Shown: positions 29,666-38,629, counted from the stretch's first letter. The stretch: 64,000 nt of DNA from Stutzerimonas stutzeri (GCF_009789555.1 NZ_CP046902.1:3364001-3428000), one strand, 5' to 3'. Numbers and translations: made by a program. The notes: generated from the sequence alone by a model not told the origin.

Positions 29666-29685
29666 AAGGGGCCGGACCAGACGCG

Positions 29686-30696
29686 CTAGGCGCTGGCGGC
29701 GAATTTCTCGTAATAGAAGTTCGTCGGCTCCAACCCCTGTTCACGAATGAACTGGCTGACCGCTTCGACCATGGGCGGTGGGCCGCAAAGGTAGATGTCC
29801 ACTTCGCCGTCGTTGAGGTGCCTGGGCTCGATGTGCTGGGTGACGTAGCCCTTGTGCGGATAGGCGCTGTCCGGGCTGGCCACGCAGGCGCTGTAGCTGA
29901 AGTTGGGAATACGCGCAGCGAAGGCCTCGAGCCTGTCCATTTCCACCAGATCATGGTCGTGGGTGACGCCGTAGATCAGGTGCAACGGGTGCCCGCTGCC
30001 CTGCTCGGCGATCTTTTCAAGCATCGCGGTGAAGGGCGCGAGGCCGGTCCCGCCCGCCAGCAGCAACAGGGGCCGCTTGATCTCGCGCAGATAAAACGCG
30101 CCCAGTGGGCCCGCCAGGTTGAGGTGGTCGCCGGCCTTGGCGAGGTGGGTCAGGAAACTGCTCATCAGCCCACCCGGCACATTACGGATCAGGAAGCTGA
30201 CTTCGCCGTTCTTCTGCAGCGAGCTGAAGGAGTAGGCCCGGGTCTGGTCGCTACCGGGCACCTGCAGATTGACGTACTGTCCCGGCAGGAATGCCAGCTG
30301 GCTCAACGACTCGCCCTTGATCGACAAGGCAATGGTGCTTTCGGACAACTGACGCACCTGGCTGATTGCGGCCTGGTAGCTGGCCTGCTCGGTCTTGCAA
30401 AGGTCCGATGCCGCCGGCACGCGAACCACGCAGTCGCTTTCGGCGCGCATCTGACAGGTCAGCACGTAGCCCTGCGCGGCTTCGTCCTCGCTCAGCGCAT
30501 CCTCGATGTATTCCTCGCCGAGGTCATAGCGACCGCTTTCGGCGAAGCATTTGCAGGCGCCGCACGCGCCGTCACGGCAGTCCAGCGGCACATTGATACC
30601 CTGACGATAAGCCGCATCGGCAACCGTCTCACCGATATGGGCGTCGATGAAACGGGTGACGCCGTCTTCGAAGTTCAACGCGATCTTGTAAGTCAT
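29686..30696 (-). CDS. benC: benzoate 1,2-dioxygenase, reductase component
   Basis: An electron-transfer component of 336 residues that passes electrons from NADH to the BenAB oxygenase. An N-terminal plant-type [2Fe-2S] ferredoxin domain has Cys40, Cys45, Cys48 and Cys81 (CRDGACGAC). An FAD-binding domain with RAYSFSS and an NAD-binding domain with GGTGLAPF and CGPPPMV follow. It starts ten bases after benB ends. The gene ends immediately before the tandem-repeat array. Confidence 0.94.
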   Translation of the reverse strand: MTYKIALNFEDGVTRFIDAHIGETVADAAYRQGINVPLDCRDGACGACKCFAESGRYDLGEEYIEDALSEDEAAQGYVLTCQMRAESDCVVRVPAASDLCKTEQASYQAAISQVRQLSESTIALSIKGESLSQLAFLPGQYVNLQVPGSDQTRAYSFSSLQKNGEVSFLIRNVPGGLMSSFLTHLAKAGDHLNLAGPLGAFYLREIKRPLLLLAGGTGLAPFTAMLEKIAEQGSGHPLHLIYGVTHDHDLVEMDRLEAFAARIPNFSYSACVASPDSAYPHKGYVTQHIEPRHLNDGEVDIYLCGPPPMVEAVSQFIREQGLEPTNFYYEKFAASA

Positions 30697-30706
30697 GGCG
30701 GCGCCC

Positions 30707-31195
30707 TCAGAGGTGGTAGACGTCGATCATCTGGCGGATGTAGTCGTTTTTCAGCACGACCTTCTTGGCCTTGATCAGCGGGTTCTCGCCGCGCACGTCG
30801 AGGGTGTAGAAGTTGGTGCCGTAGAAGTGGTCGACGGTCTTGTAGCGAAAGCTCATCGTGTGCCAGTTGTAACGCAGCTTGCAGAGGCCATCGGCCTGCT
30901 CGAGCAACTCCAGATTGCTGATGTTGTGGCTGGTGCGGGTATCGGGAATGGTCGCGCTGGAACGCTCGGTCTTGATGCGGAACACACGGTCTTCCAGGCC
31001 ACCACGGTTGCCGTACCAGATCAGCGATATCTCGCTCTGCGGGTCCTCGGTCAGCTGGTCCCGATCATCCCAGGCCGGCATCCAGAAGGTGGCGTCCGGG
31101 GCATACAGCTCCAGCCAACTGTCCCATTGCTTGTCGTCGAGGTAGCGCGCTTCGCGGTAAAGGAAATCCCGCGCGGCATCGTAGGAAAGCGTCAT
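30707..31195 (-). CDS. benB: benzoate 1,2-dioxygenase, beta subunit
   Basis: The small structural subunit of the alpha3beta3 ring-hydroxylating dioxygenase, 162 residues, of the SnoaL-like cone fold. It begins MTLSYDAARDFLYREARYLD and has the conserved WLELYAPDATFWMPAW segment. Its ATG follows the benA TAG stop without any spacer, so its translation is coupled to benA. Confidence 0.93.
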   Translation of the reverse strand: MTLSYDAARDFLYREARYLDDKQWDSWLELYAPDATFWMPAWDDRDQLTEDPQSEISLIWYGNRGGLEDRVFRIKTERSSATIPDTRTSHNISNLELLEQADGLCKLRYNWHTMSFRYKTVDHFYGTNFYTLDVRGENPLIKAKKVVLKNDYIRQMIDVYHL

Positions 31196-32557
31196 CTACG
31201 CACCCTCCACATGGATCAGCCGATCCTGTTCCGCCTTCACGGCTTGGATCATCTGTTGCTGCCAGTACTGGTGCTGCATGACGAACAGCCCCTCGTCTTC
31301 CGAGCGCGCGCCGCTGAGCTTCGGATACAGCCCGATTTCCCTGGCGCCTTCGTCGGGACCGTCGATCCAGTGCTTGGCGCCACGGGACATGTCGTTCCAT
31401 TCCATGGCACGCCCCTGGAAGCCGGCCTGACAGGCACGAAACTCTTCGAGATCGTCCGGCGTGGCCATGCCACTGACGTTGAAGAAATCCTCGTACTGGC
31501 GGATGCGGATCGCGCGCGCCTCTGCGCTTTCGCCCTTTGGCGCGATGCAGTAAATGGTGACTTCGGTCTCATCGACCGAGATCGGCCGCGCGATCCGCAG
31601 CTGCGAACCGAACTGGTCCATGAGGTACAGGTTCGGATACAGGCACAGGTTTCTGGAGTTGCCGATCATCCAGTCGGTACGCGCCTGGCCGAACTCGGCG
31701 ATCATCTCCTCGCGGCGGGCGTACAGCGGACGGTCTTCGGGGTTGTCCCAACGCGTCCAGAGCAGCAGATGGCCGTTTTCGAAGGAGTAGAAGCCACCCC
31801 CCTTCTTGCCCCAGCCGCCGGCGCTCATGGTGCGGATTTCCTCGCCGGCTTCACGCAGCTTGCGTTGGTTCTGGGTGGCCGCGTAATTCCAGTGCACCGC
31901 CGTGACGTGATAGCCGTCGGCACCGTTTTCGGCCGTCAGCTTCCAGTTGCCACCGAACACGTAGCTCGACGAGCCGCGCAGCACTTCGATGCCTTCGGGT
32001 GACTGGTCGACGACCATGTCGATGATCTTCTTCGACTCGCCCAGAAATTCATCCAGCGTCGCCACGTCTTCGCGCAGGCTGCCGAACAGGAAGCCGCGGT
32101 AGGATTCGAAGCGTGCGATTTTCTTCAGGTCGTGCGAGCCGTCGCAGTTGAAGCTGTCCGGGTAGCCGGCTTCCTTGGGGTCCTTGACCTTCAGCAGCTT
32201 GCCGGAATTGTTGAACGTCCAGCCGTGGAAGGGACAGGTATAGGTCGCCTTGTTGCCACTCTTGAAACGACAAAGCATGGCGCCGCGGTGGCTGCAGGCA
32301 TTGATGAAGGCATTCAGCTCGCCGTCCTTGTTGCGCGCGATGAAGATCGGCTGGCGACCCATGTAGGTCGTGTAGTAGTCGTTCTTCTCGGGGATCTGGC
32401 TTTCGTGGGCGAGATAAAGCCAGTTACCCTCGAAGATGTGCTTCATCTCCAGATCGAACAACCGAGGATCGGTGAACATCTCGCGCTTGCAGCGAAAGAT
32501 GCCCTTGTCTTTATCGTCTTCAAGCAGCGAATCAAGGTAGTCGAATCCCAGGGACAT
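31196..32557 (-). CDS. benA: benzoate 1,2-dioxygenase, alpha subunit
   Basis: The catalytic subunit, 453 residues, that adds both atoms of O2 to benzoate. The Rieske [2Fe-2S] site is Cys88/His90 and Cys108/His111 (NACSHRG, YTCPFHGW), and the mononuclear iron region is around NGADGYHVTAVHW. The start at MSLGFDYLDS is chosen because GGAGG lies nine bases upstream; an ATG five codons earlier overlaps that RBS. A CACAAAAACAAT leader (around 32566-32581) resembles an Hfq/Crc site. Two BenR boxes lie at 32622-32658. Confidence 0.95.
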   Translation of the reverse strand: MSLGFDYLDSLLEDDKDKGIFRCKREMFTDPRLFDLEMKHIFEGNWLYLAHESQIPEKNDYYTTYMGRQPIFIARNKDGELNAFINACSHRGAMLCRFKSGNKATYTCPFHGWTFNNSGKLLKVKDPKEAGYPDSFNCDGSHDLKKIARFESYRGFLFGSLREDVATLDEFLGESKKIIDMVVDQSPEGIEVLRGSSSYVFGGNWKLTAENGADGYHVTAVHWNYAATQNQRKLREAGEEIRTMSAGGWGKKGGGFYSFENGHLLLWTRWDNPEDRPLYARREEMIAEFGQARTDWMIGNSRNLCLYPNLYLMDQFGSQLRIARPISVDETEVTIYCIAPKGESAEARAIRIRQYEDFFNVSGMATPDDLEEFRACQAGFQGRAMEWNDMSRGAKHWIDGPDEGAREIGLYPKLSGARSEDEGLFVMQHQYWQQQMIQAVKAEQDRLIHVEGA

Positions 32558-32594
32558 GGCCGGGGCCTCCATTGTTTTTGTGTCTACGTGATGA

Positions 32595-32658
32595 AGGCTA
32601 CGGCGCGGGACGCGGCATCAATATCCGTTTCCTGCAGGACCTTTATCCGTTTTCTGCA
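32595..32658 (-). promoter_or_regulatory. benA promoter with two XylS/BenR-type boxes
   Basis: On the minus strand there are two direct repeats of the TGCA-N6-GGNTA element: TGCAGAAAACGGATA (32658 to 32644) and TGCAGGAAACGGATA (32636 to 32622), separated by seven bases. A -10-like TAGCCT lies at 32600-32595, 21 bases beyond the proximal box, similar to the XylS-dependent Pm promoter. BenR is the expected activator. Confidence 0.75.
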
Positions 32659-32752
32659 AAAACAAGGGGGCTGGCGCGCGAAGCGCCAACGACGCGCGAT
32701 GGGCAAAGGAAGAAGCAGGAACGCCTGGCGCGTCCGCGCGGCAGAGTCGCCG

Positions 32753-33178
32753 TCAGGGTTGGCGCATTATCGCCGCGATGCTTTGCGCCAGCGCATCCTG
32801 ACCGAATGGCTTGGCAAGCCGGGGCAGCTTGAATGCGGGCCCGCTCAGCTTGTCGGCATACCCCGTCACGAGGATGACCGGCAGGGTCGGATACTGGCGC
32901 GCAATGACCTCGGCCAGCTGTGAGCCGGTCATGTGGGGCATCGCCTGGTCGGTCAGCACCAGGTCGACCGGGTTCTGCGCCAGGATCTCGAGCGCCTGGC
33001 TCGCGGAATCCGCCTCGAACACCTGACAGCCAAGTTCCTCGAGCATGGCGCCGGTGGTCATCAGTACCAGCGGATCGTCATCCACGGCCAGCACACTGAG
33101 CGTCATCGAAGCTTGCGATTGAAACACCCGCGAATGTTCGTCCTTGGCTGGCAGGTCGGTATCTTTCGCCAGCGGCAA
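32753..33178 (-). CDS. receiver domain of a frameshifted hybrid histidine kinase
   Basis: A CheY-like receiver with the acidic pair in VLAVDDDPL, phosphoacceptor Asp in VDLVLTDQAMP, Thr in VTGYAD and Lys in RLAKPFG. It is not a separate gene in origin. Read one base out of frame, the sequence just upstream encodes RLTLQSEKGRGTTAELWLP, the normal end of a histidine-kinase ATPase domain, and joins the kinase at 33223-34683. No RBS precedes a plausible independent start. It is thus the C-terminal receiver of a hybrid kinase cut off by one missing base in a G-run. Confidence 0.8.
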   Translation of the reverse strand: MPLAKDTDLPAKDEHSRVFQSQASMTLSVLAVDDDPLVLMTTGAMLEELGCQVFEADSASQALEILAQNPVDLVLTDQAMPHMTGSQLAEVIARQYPTLPVILVTGYADKLSGPAFKLPRLAKPFGQDALAQSIAAIMRQP

Positions 33179-33222
33179 CCACAGCTCAGCAGTGGTACCG
33201 CGTCCTTTCTCGCTCTGGAGTG

Positions 33223-34683
33223 TCAGCCTGCCCCCGATTGCGCGGCCAGGCCATGGACCATCGACAGCCCCAGCCCCGTTCCCTTGCCGACGCCCTTGGT
33301 GGTGAAGAAAGGCTCCATCGCCTGCTCCAGTGTCGCCGCGTCCATGCCTTCGCCTTCATCGGTCAGCGCCAGGCGCAGATAATCGCCGGGTGCCAGCGAG
33401 CCCTCCTGCGACTCAAGCACATGTTCACGCGCAGACAGGGTCACGATGCCACCCTCGGGCATCGCATCGCGGGCGTTCACCGCCAGGTTGAGAAGCGCCA
33501 TTTCGATCTGGTTGGCGTCCGCCAGCACCGGCTTGAGCGAGAGGGGAAACCGGGTCACGATCTGGATTCCAGGGCCGAGCGATTGCCGAAGCAGATCGGC
33601 CATTCCATGCACCAGGGCGGGGATGTCAACCAGTTCGAGATGAAGCTCCTGGCGCCGCGCGAACGCCAGCATCCGCTGCGACAGCGAGACACCACGCTGG
33701 GCGCCGTGGATGGCGTTGTCCAGCAACCGCACGATGGCCGGATCGTCCGGGACCCGGCGGGAAATGATTTCCAGCCCGCCCAGCACCGCCATGAGGAGAT
33801 TGTTGAAGTCGTGCGCGATGCCGCCTGTCAGGCGGCCGAGGGCCTCCATCTTCTGCGACTGGAACAACGCTTCTCGCGCCTTTTCCAGCTCACGCTGCGC
33901 CTCGACGCTTTCAGTGATGTCGCGGGTCACCTTGGCAAACCCTATCAGGGTGCCGGTGTCGCTGTGGATCGGGTCGACCACGACGTTGGCCCAGAAACGT
34001 GAGCCATCCTTGCGTACGCGCCAACCCTGGCTCTCGAAACGCCCCTCGCGCAAGGCGATCTGGAGCCCCCGCAGCGGGGCGCCGTCCTGCCGGTCTTCTT
34101 CGGTGAAGAACAGCGAATAGTGCCGGCCGATGATTTCGTCCGGCAGGTAGCCCTTGATACGTTGCGCGCCCACGTTCCAGTTGGTCACGATGCCAGTCGG
34201 GTCAAGCATGTAGATGGCGTAGTCGGTGACGCCCTGGACCAGCAAGCGGAACTGCTGCTCGCTCTGTTTCAGCGACTCCTCGGCCAGCTTGCGCTCGGTC
34301 AGGTCGCGGGTGATCTTGGCGAAGCCGAGCAGGCTGCCGGTGGGCGACCAGATCGGATCGACCACCACATGGCACCAGAAGCGCGTACCGTCCTTGCGCA
34401 CACGCCAGCCTTCCCCCTCGAAACGCCCCTCGGACGCTGCGGTGTCCAGGGTGCGCTGTGGCAGTCCCGCCGCACGGTCGTTGTCGGTATAGAAGCGGGA
34501 AAAATGCTGCCCGAGGATTTCCGCCTCTTCATAACCTTTGAAACGCCTCGCCCCCGGGTTCCAGCTCGCAATCGTGCCATCGGCGTTCAGCATGTAGATG
34601 GCGTAATCGGCCACGGCGTCAATCAACAGACGGTACCGATCTCGCACCTCCATTGGCGCATCGGACGATGCAGCGTCTCGCAT
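33223..34683 (-). CDS. PAS-PAS histidine kinase, frameshifted before its receiver
   Basis: Starts at ATG 34683. It has two similar PAS domains (YAIYMLNADGTIASWNPGA and YAIYMLDPTGIVTNWNVGA) each with a PAC motif, a HisKA domain with GGIAHDFNNLL (His291) and an ATPase domain ending GKGTGLGLSMVHGLAAQSG. It then stops abruptly at TGA (33225-33223). Adding one base to the five-base C-run at 33231-33235 restores GGRLTLQSEKG and continues into the receiver ORF ending at 32753, giving about 645 residues. It is soluble, with no membrane helices. It lies between benR and benA, but no link to benzoate is shown. It may be a true mutation or a sequencing error. Confidence 0.8.
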   Translation of the reverse strand: MRDAASSDAPMEVRDRYRLLIDAVADYAIYMLNADGTIASWNPGARRFKGYEEAEILGQHFSRFYTDNDRAAGLPQRTLDTAASEGRFEGEGWRVRKDGTRFWCHVVVDPIWSPTGSLLGFAKITRDLTERKLAEESLKQSEQQFRLLVQGVTDYAIYMLDPTGIVTNWNVGAQRIKGYLPDEIIGRHYSLFFTEEDRQDGAPLRGLQIALREGRFESQGWRVRKDGSRFWANVVVDPIHSDTGTLIGFAKVTRDITESVEAQRELEKAREALFQSQKMEALGRLTGGIAHDFNNLLMAVLGGLEIISRRVPDDPAIVRLLDNAIHGAQRGVSLSQRMLAFARRQELHLELVDIPALVHGMADLLRQSLGPGIQIVTRFPLSLKPVLADANQIEMALLNLAVNARDAMPEGGIVTLSAREHVLESQEGSLAPGDYLRLALTDEGEGMDAATLEQAMEPFFTTKGVGKGTGLGLSMVHGLAAQSGAG

Positions 34684-35014
34684 GAACACACCTACAGCCG
34701 AGTGAATTAGTCGGGATTAGACCAGTGCGATGGCCAAATGAAAAGCCATAAAGTCCGTTACGTCACCCGCAAAGCATGGAATCGGGCGCAGCGCTTCGTT
34801 CGATTCGCACCGCGCTGTGCCTCGTGCCAGGAGGCTTACGAACCGGCCTGCCTCGCAGAAGCGGGCACCATGCCGTACTCGCTGCCGTTTCGATGGTGCC
34901 CGAAGCCGGGCGGTCACAGCGTCGGCACTTGGGCAGCCCGGCACCGGCGACCCGCCGCGACCGGGCCGGGCCGGTGAGATGAATGGCCCATAGCCGCACC
35001 CGAGTGCGCTGGCC
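34684..35014. other. intergenic region between benR and the hybrid kinase
   Basis: About 330 bases. Several short open frames exist, but none has an RBS or recognisable domain. The part next to the kinase start is AT-richer and presumably holds its promoter. I see no clear terminator or operator. Confidence 0.35.
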
Positions 35015-35968
35015 TCAATGATGCTTGCGCAGGGTATCGGACGGCAGCTCGCCGAAGGTGCTCCTGTAGGTCTCCGAAAAACGTCCCAGATGCAGGAAGC
35101 CATAGTCCATGGCGATCTCCGTGACGTTGCGGACCTTGGACGAGGGATCGCTCAGACATCCGTGAATCTGCTCCAGCTTGCGCCGGCGAATGTAGGACTT
35201 GGGCGTCGTGCCGAGCTTGCGCTCGAACAGCATGTACAGCGAACGCGCACTCATGTTCGCCACTTGCGCCAGCTGTTCGACCGAGATGTCCTTCTTCAGA
35301 TGCTCGTCGATATAGTCGGTGATCCGCCCGAACGAGGGGCAGCTTTCGCTCAGCGCCTCGCGATGGATGTTGTTGGCCAGGGTGCACAACAGCTTCGATG
35401 CGATGAGGCGACTGTACTGTTCCTGCAATTGCGGGACGCAATGCTCGGCCTCCGCTTCCTGGCAGATCAGTCCGAGCAGGCTTTCGATCCCTTCGAGTTG
35501 CTTCAGGTCGTAGCGGCTGGCGGTAAACCGGATGCCTTCACCTGGCGCTCGCCAGTGATTGTCGGCGCAGGCCTTTTCCAGAAACGAGGCCGGCAGCTTG
35601 ACGATGAGCTTTTCGCAGTCGTCGGAGTAAGTCAGGTCCACGGGATCGTCCGGGTTGATCAGCAGCAGCTCGCCGGGCGTGAAATAGTGCTCCTGGCCGC
35701 GGCCGCGCCAGAGGCAATGACCGCGTTGCAGCAGTTGCAGGTGATAGATCGTTTCGAGTGCCGGCGAGGTGACATGCACGCTGCCTCCGTAGCTCAACTT
35801 GCACAGGTCGAGCTTGCCGAAGGTGCAATGGCTCAGGCTGGCCTGCGGATTGCCAGTGCGTGGCAACTGGATGCAATGCACGCCGACGTGCTGATTGACG
35901 TACTCGGACACTGCATGGGGGTCGGCACGTTCGAAAATCCTGCTTTTCGCGTTCAGCAGACTATCCAT
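35015..35968 (-). CDS. benR: AraC/XylS-family activator of benzoate genes
   Basis: A regulator of 317 residues, the usual BenR length, starting at MDSLLNAKSRIF. The N-terminal domain is the XylS/BenR-type effector region (HCTFGKLDLCKLSYGG, GELLLINPDDPVDL). The C-terminal domain has two HTH motifs (SVEQLAQVANMSARSLYMLF and VTEIAMDYGFLHLGRFSETY). It activates benA through the two TGCA-N6-GGNTA boxes at 32622-32658, most likely with benzoate as effector. Its own leader (35978-35992, minus strand) is A-rich with AAGAAAGAACAAGAG, a possible Hfq/Crc site; BenR translation is known to be a Crc target in P. putida. Confidence 0.92.
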   Translation of the reverse strand: MDSLLNAKSRIFERADPHAVSEYVNQHVGVHCIQLPRTGNPQASLSHCTFGKLDLCKLSYGGSVHVTSPALETIYHLQLLQRGHCLWRGRGQEHYFTPGELLLINPDDPVDLTYSDDCEKLIVKLPASFLEKACADNHWRAPGEGIRFTASRYDLKQLEGIESLLGLICQEAEAEHCVPQLQEQYSRLIASKLLCTLANNIHREALSESCPSFGRITDYIDEHLKKDISVEQLAQVANMSARSLYMLFERKLGTTPKSYIRRRKLEQIHGCLSDPSSKVRNVTEIAMDYGFLHLGRFSETYRSTFGELPSDTLRKHH

Positions 35969-36182
35969 CACAAGGCACTCTTGTTCTTTCTTATAGTTGG
36001 GCTGATGCCCCCGAGCAGCGCCAGACCTTTCGTGTGCAAGACCGCAATGGCGCCGATCTTCGCTTGTGCGCAGCATTCAGGGCTACCGCCAAGCATAGGA
36101 GATCGAACCAGGGCCTACATCCGTGCCGTCCGGTAACCGCACGCTTTCTCCGTCAGCCGACCCGTGGAGCGGAGCTGCCGGC

Positions 36183-37091
36183 TCAGGGCTGCTCGGTTCC
36201 AGCGGCCGGGTAGCGTTGTTCGGCGCGCAGGGTGTCCGCGATGGCCTGGGCCGCCACCGAGAGTTCGTGGCCGGGCTTGGTGAGAATGCCAATCGGCTTT
36301 TCGATCACCGGATCGCCCAACGCCACGCAGCGCGCCCCCAGCTCCAGCATCTGCGCGCGACATAGCGCCGGCACCGCACTGACACCCAGGCCGCTGGCGA
36401 CCATGCGCCCGACCGTGGCCAGTTGGTGGCTTTCGAACTGTACGGGTAACTGGCGGCCACGCTGGCGCAAATGATCTTCGAGCATGAAGCGCACCGTCGA
36501 CGGTCGTTGCAGCGTGATGAAGGGGTAGGCGAGCAAGGCGTCCCAGGCGATTTCCGTCTGGCTCGCCAGTAACGAGTCCGCCGGCACCACGGCGACGAAA
36601 CGGTCGGTGTACAGCGGCGTGAAGGTCAACGGCGTGGTCGGTTCGGGCTCGAACGCAATGCCCAGCTCCACCTGGCGGTCGCGGACCATCTCCATCACTT
36701 GCTCATTGATCACGTCATGCACCGTGACGCTGATCGACGGGTACCGATCGCTGAAGGTGCGCAGCACCGCTGGCAGCAGGTTACCGGCGAACGACGGCAT
36801 CGAGGCGAGTGCCACCCTGCCCTGTTTCAAGGTGAAGCGCTGGCGCAGCTCATCCTCGGCATTATCCCAATCGGCCAGCAGCCGCCGCGCCAGCGGCAGC
36901 AGCGCCTCGCCTTCAGGCGTGAGGCTGACGGCACGTGTCGTGCGGCTGAACAGGCGACCACCCAGCCCGTCTTCCAGCGCCTTGATGGTCAGGCTCAAGG
37001 CCGATTGCGAAAGGTGCAGACGCTCGCACGCCTGAGCAAAGCTCAAGGTATGGGCCACCGCCAGGAACGCGCGAAGTTGTTTGACGGTCAT
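36183..37091 (-). CDS. dhcR: LysR-family regulator of the CoA-transferase/thiolase operon
   Basis: A regulator of 302 residues starting at MTVKQLRAFLAV; an earlier in-frame GTG-like start is less likely. The HTH is FAQACERLHLSQSALSLTIK, followed by a substrate-binding-like effector domain. It is divergent from dhcA-dhcB-atoB-atoE across an AT-rich 154-base gap, the same arrangement as PA1998-PA2002 in P. aeruginosa, where DhcR responds to carnitine catabolites. The dhcR name rests on that arrangement. Confidence 0.78.
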   Translation of the reverse strand: MTVKQLRAFLAVAHTLSFAQACERLHLSQSALSLTIKALEDGLGGRLFSRTTRAVSLTPEGEALLPLARRLLADWDNAEDELRQRFTLKQGRVALASMPSFAGNLLPAVLRTFSDRYPSISVTVHDVINEQVMEMVRDRQVELGIAFEPEPTTPLTFTPLYTDRFVAVVPADSLLASQTEIAWDALLAYPFITLQRPSTVRFMLEDHLRQRGRQLPVQFESHQLATVGRMVASGLGVSAVPALCRAQMLELGARCVALGDPVIEKPIGILTKPGHELSVAAQAIADTLRAEQRYPAAGTEQP

Positions 37092-37135
37092 CGAGATATC
37101 CCGGTAGGCGCCGCCGTTCCCAGCGGCAGTTATTA

Positions 37136-37180
37136 ATTTGTTTAACCAATCAATATCGCTCAAAAATCAACTTAACAAAT
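37136..37180. promoter_or_regulatory. AT-rich dhcR-dhcA control region with inverted repeat
   Basis: ATTTGTT (37136-37142) and AACAAAT (37174-37180) form a spaced inverted repeat in an unusually AT-rich stretch between the divergent genes. It could be the recognition and activation site pair of the LysR protein. Confidence 0.4.
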
Positions 37181-37245
37181 CACTAATCTACAGGAACACT
37201 CGACCGCACGATTCATCAATCTCCAACAACAAGAAGGAATGGTTT

Positions 37246-37944
37246 ATGGCTGGTTTCGACAAGCGCGTCAGCACCTACGCCGAAGCCCTCGAAGGGCTCC
37301 AGGACGGCATGACTGTGCTGGCTGGCGGCTTCGGGCTGTGTGGCATCCCCGAGAATCTGATCGCCGAGATCAAACGCAAGGGCACCCGCGAGCTGACCGT
37401 CGTCTCGAACAACTGCGGCGTCGACGGTTTCGGCCTGGGCGTGCTGCTCGAAGACCGGCAGATTCGCAAGATGATCGCCTCGTACGTTGGCGAGAACGCC
37501 CTGTTCGAGAAGCAGTTGCTCGATGGTGAACTGGAAGTCGAGCTGACGCCCCAGGGCACGCTGGCCGAGAAGATGCGGGCGGGCGGCGCCGGCATCCCGG
37601 CCTTCTACACGGCCACCGGTTACGGCACCCCCATTGCCGAAGGCAAGGACGTGCGCGAGTTCAACGGCCGTCCGCACATCCTCGAACACGCCATCACCGG
37701 CGACTTCGCCATCGTCAAGGGCTGGAAGGCCGACCGCTACGGCAATGTCATCTACCGGCACACCGCGCAGAATTTCAATCCGCTGGCCGCAGCCGCCGGA
37801 AAGATCACCGTGGTCGAGGTCGAGGAAATCGTCGAGCCCGGCGAGATCGATCCCACCCAGATCCACACGCCTGGCATTTATGTCGACCGCATCATCTGCG
37901 GCACCTTCGAAAAGCGCATCGAGAAGCGCACCGTCCGCAGCTGA
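37246..37944 (+). CDS. dhcA: 3-oxoacid CoA-transferase, subunit A
   Basis: The alpha subunit, 232 residues, of a SCOT-type CoA-transferase (GGFGLCGIPENLI, VSNNCGVDGFGLG, the CoA-binding NCG region). In P. aeruginosa the equivalent DhcAB transfers CoA to dehydrocarnitine; acetoacetate is an equally sensible substrate given the following atoB and atoE. The leader AACAACAAGAAGGAA (37225-37239) serves as RBS and resembles an Hfq/Crc target. It is the first gene of a four-gene operon. Confidence 0.88.
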   Translation: MAGFDKRVSTYAEALEGLQDGMTVLAGGFGLCGIPENLIAEIKRKGTRELTVVSNNCGVDGFGLGVLLEDRQIRKMIASYVGENALFEKQLLDGELEVELTPQGTLAEKMRAGGAGIPAFYTATGYGTPIAEGKDVREFNGRPHILEHAITGDFAIVKGWKADRYGNVIYRHTAQNFNPLAAAAGKITVVEVEEIVEPGEIDPTQIHTPGIYVDRIICGTFEKRIEKRTVRS

Positions 37945-37969
37945 ATCCAAAAACAAAAGGCAAAGACCC

Positions 37970-38629
37970 ATGGCACTATCCCGCGAACAAATGGCCCAGC
38001 GCGTCGCCCGCGAACTGCAGGACGGCTACTACGTGAACCTTGGCATCGGCATTCCGACCCTTGTCGCCAACTACGTGCCGCAAGGCATGGAGGTCATGCT
38101 GCAGTCGGAAAACGGCCTGCTCGGCATGGGCCCCTTTCCCACCGAACAGGAACTGGACGCCGACATGATCAATGCCGGCAAGCAGACGGTCACCGCCCGC
38201 GTTGGCGCTTCCATCTTCAACTCCGCCGAATCCTTCGCGATGATCCGCGGCGGTCACATCGACCTGACCGTGCTCGGTGCCTTCGAGGTCGACGTGCACG
38301 GCAACATCGCCTCCTGGATGATTCCCGGCAAGCTGGTCAAAGGCATGGGCGGCGCGATGGACCTGGTCGCCGGCGCCGAGAACATCATCGTGCTGATGAC
38401 GCACGCCTCGAAAGACGGCGAGTCCAAGCTGCTGCCCAAATGCACCCTGCCGCTGACCGGTGCTGGCTGCATCAAGCGTGTGTTGACCGATCTGGCCTAC
38501 CTGGAGATCGATGATGGCGCCTTCGTCCTGAAGGAACGCGCCCCAGGCGTGAGCGTCGAGGAAATCATCGCCAAGACCGCCGGCCAACTGGTGGTCCCTG
38601 ATCATGTACCGGAAATGCAATTCGCCTGA
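37970..38629 (+). CDS. dhcB: 3-oxoacid CoA-transferase, subunit B
   Basis: The beta subunit of 219 residues; the catalytic glutamate is in QSENGLLGMGP, the SENG motif of SCOT enzymes. Start ATG at 37970, 25 bases after dhcA, with an AAAAACAAAAGG leader (37949-37960). It works with DhcA to activate a 3-oxo acid for thiolysis by AtoB. Confidence 0.9.
   Translation: MALSREQMAQRVARELQDGYYVNLGIGIPTLVANYVPQGMEVMLQSENGLLGMGPFPTEQELDADMINAGKQTVTARVGASIFNSAESFAMIRGGHIDLTVLGAFEVDVHGNIASWMIPGKLVKGMGGAMDLVAGAENIIVLMTHASKDGESKLLPKCTLPLTGAGCIKRVLTDLAYLEIDDGAFVLKERAPGVSVEEIIAKTAGQLVVPDHVPEMQFA

Noticed and set aside
28798..29667. Long open frames (up to 289 codons) through the repeat array
   Set aside because: They are periodic translations of the ~99-bp unit with no RBS or family, produced by the GC-rich repeat itself.
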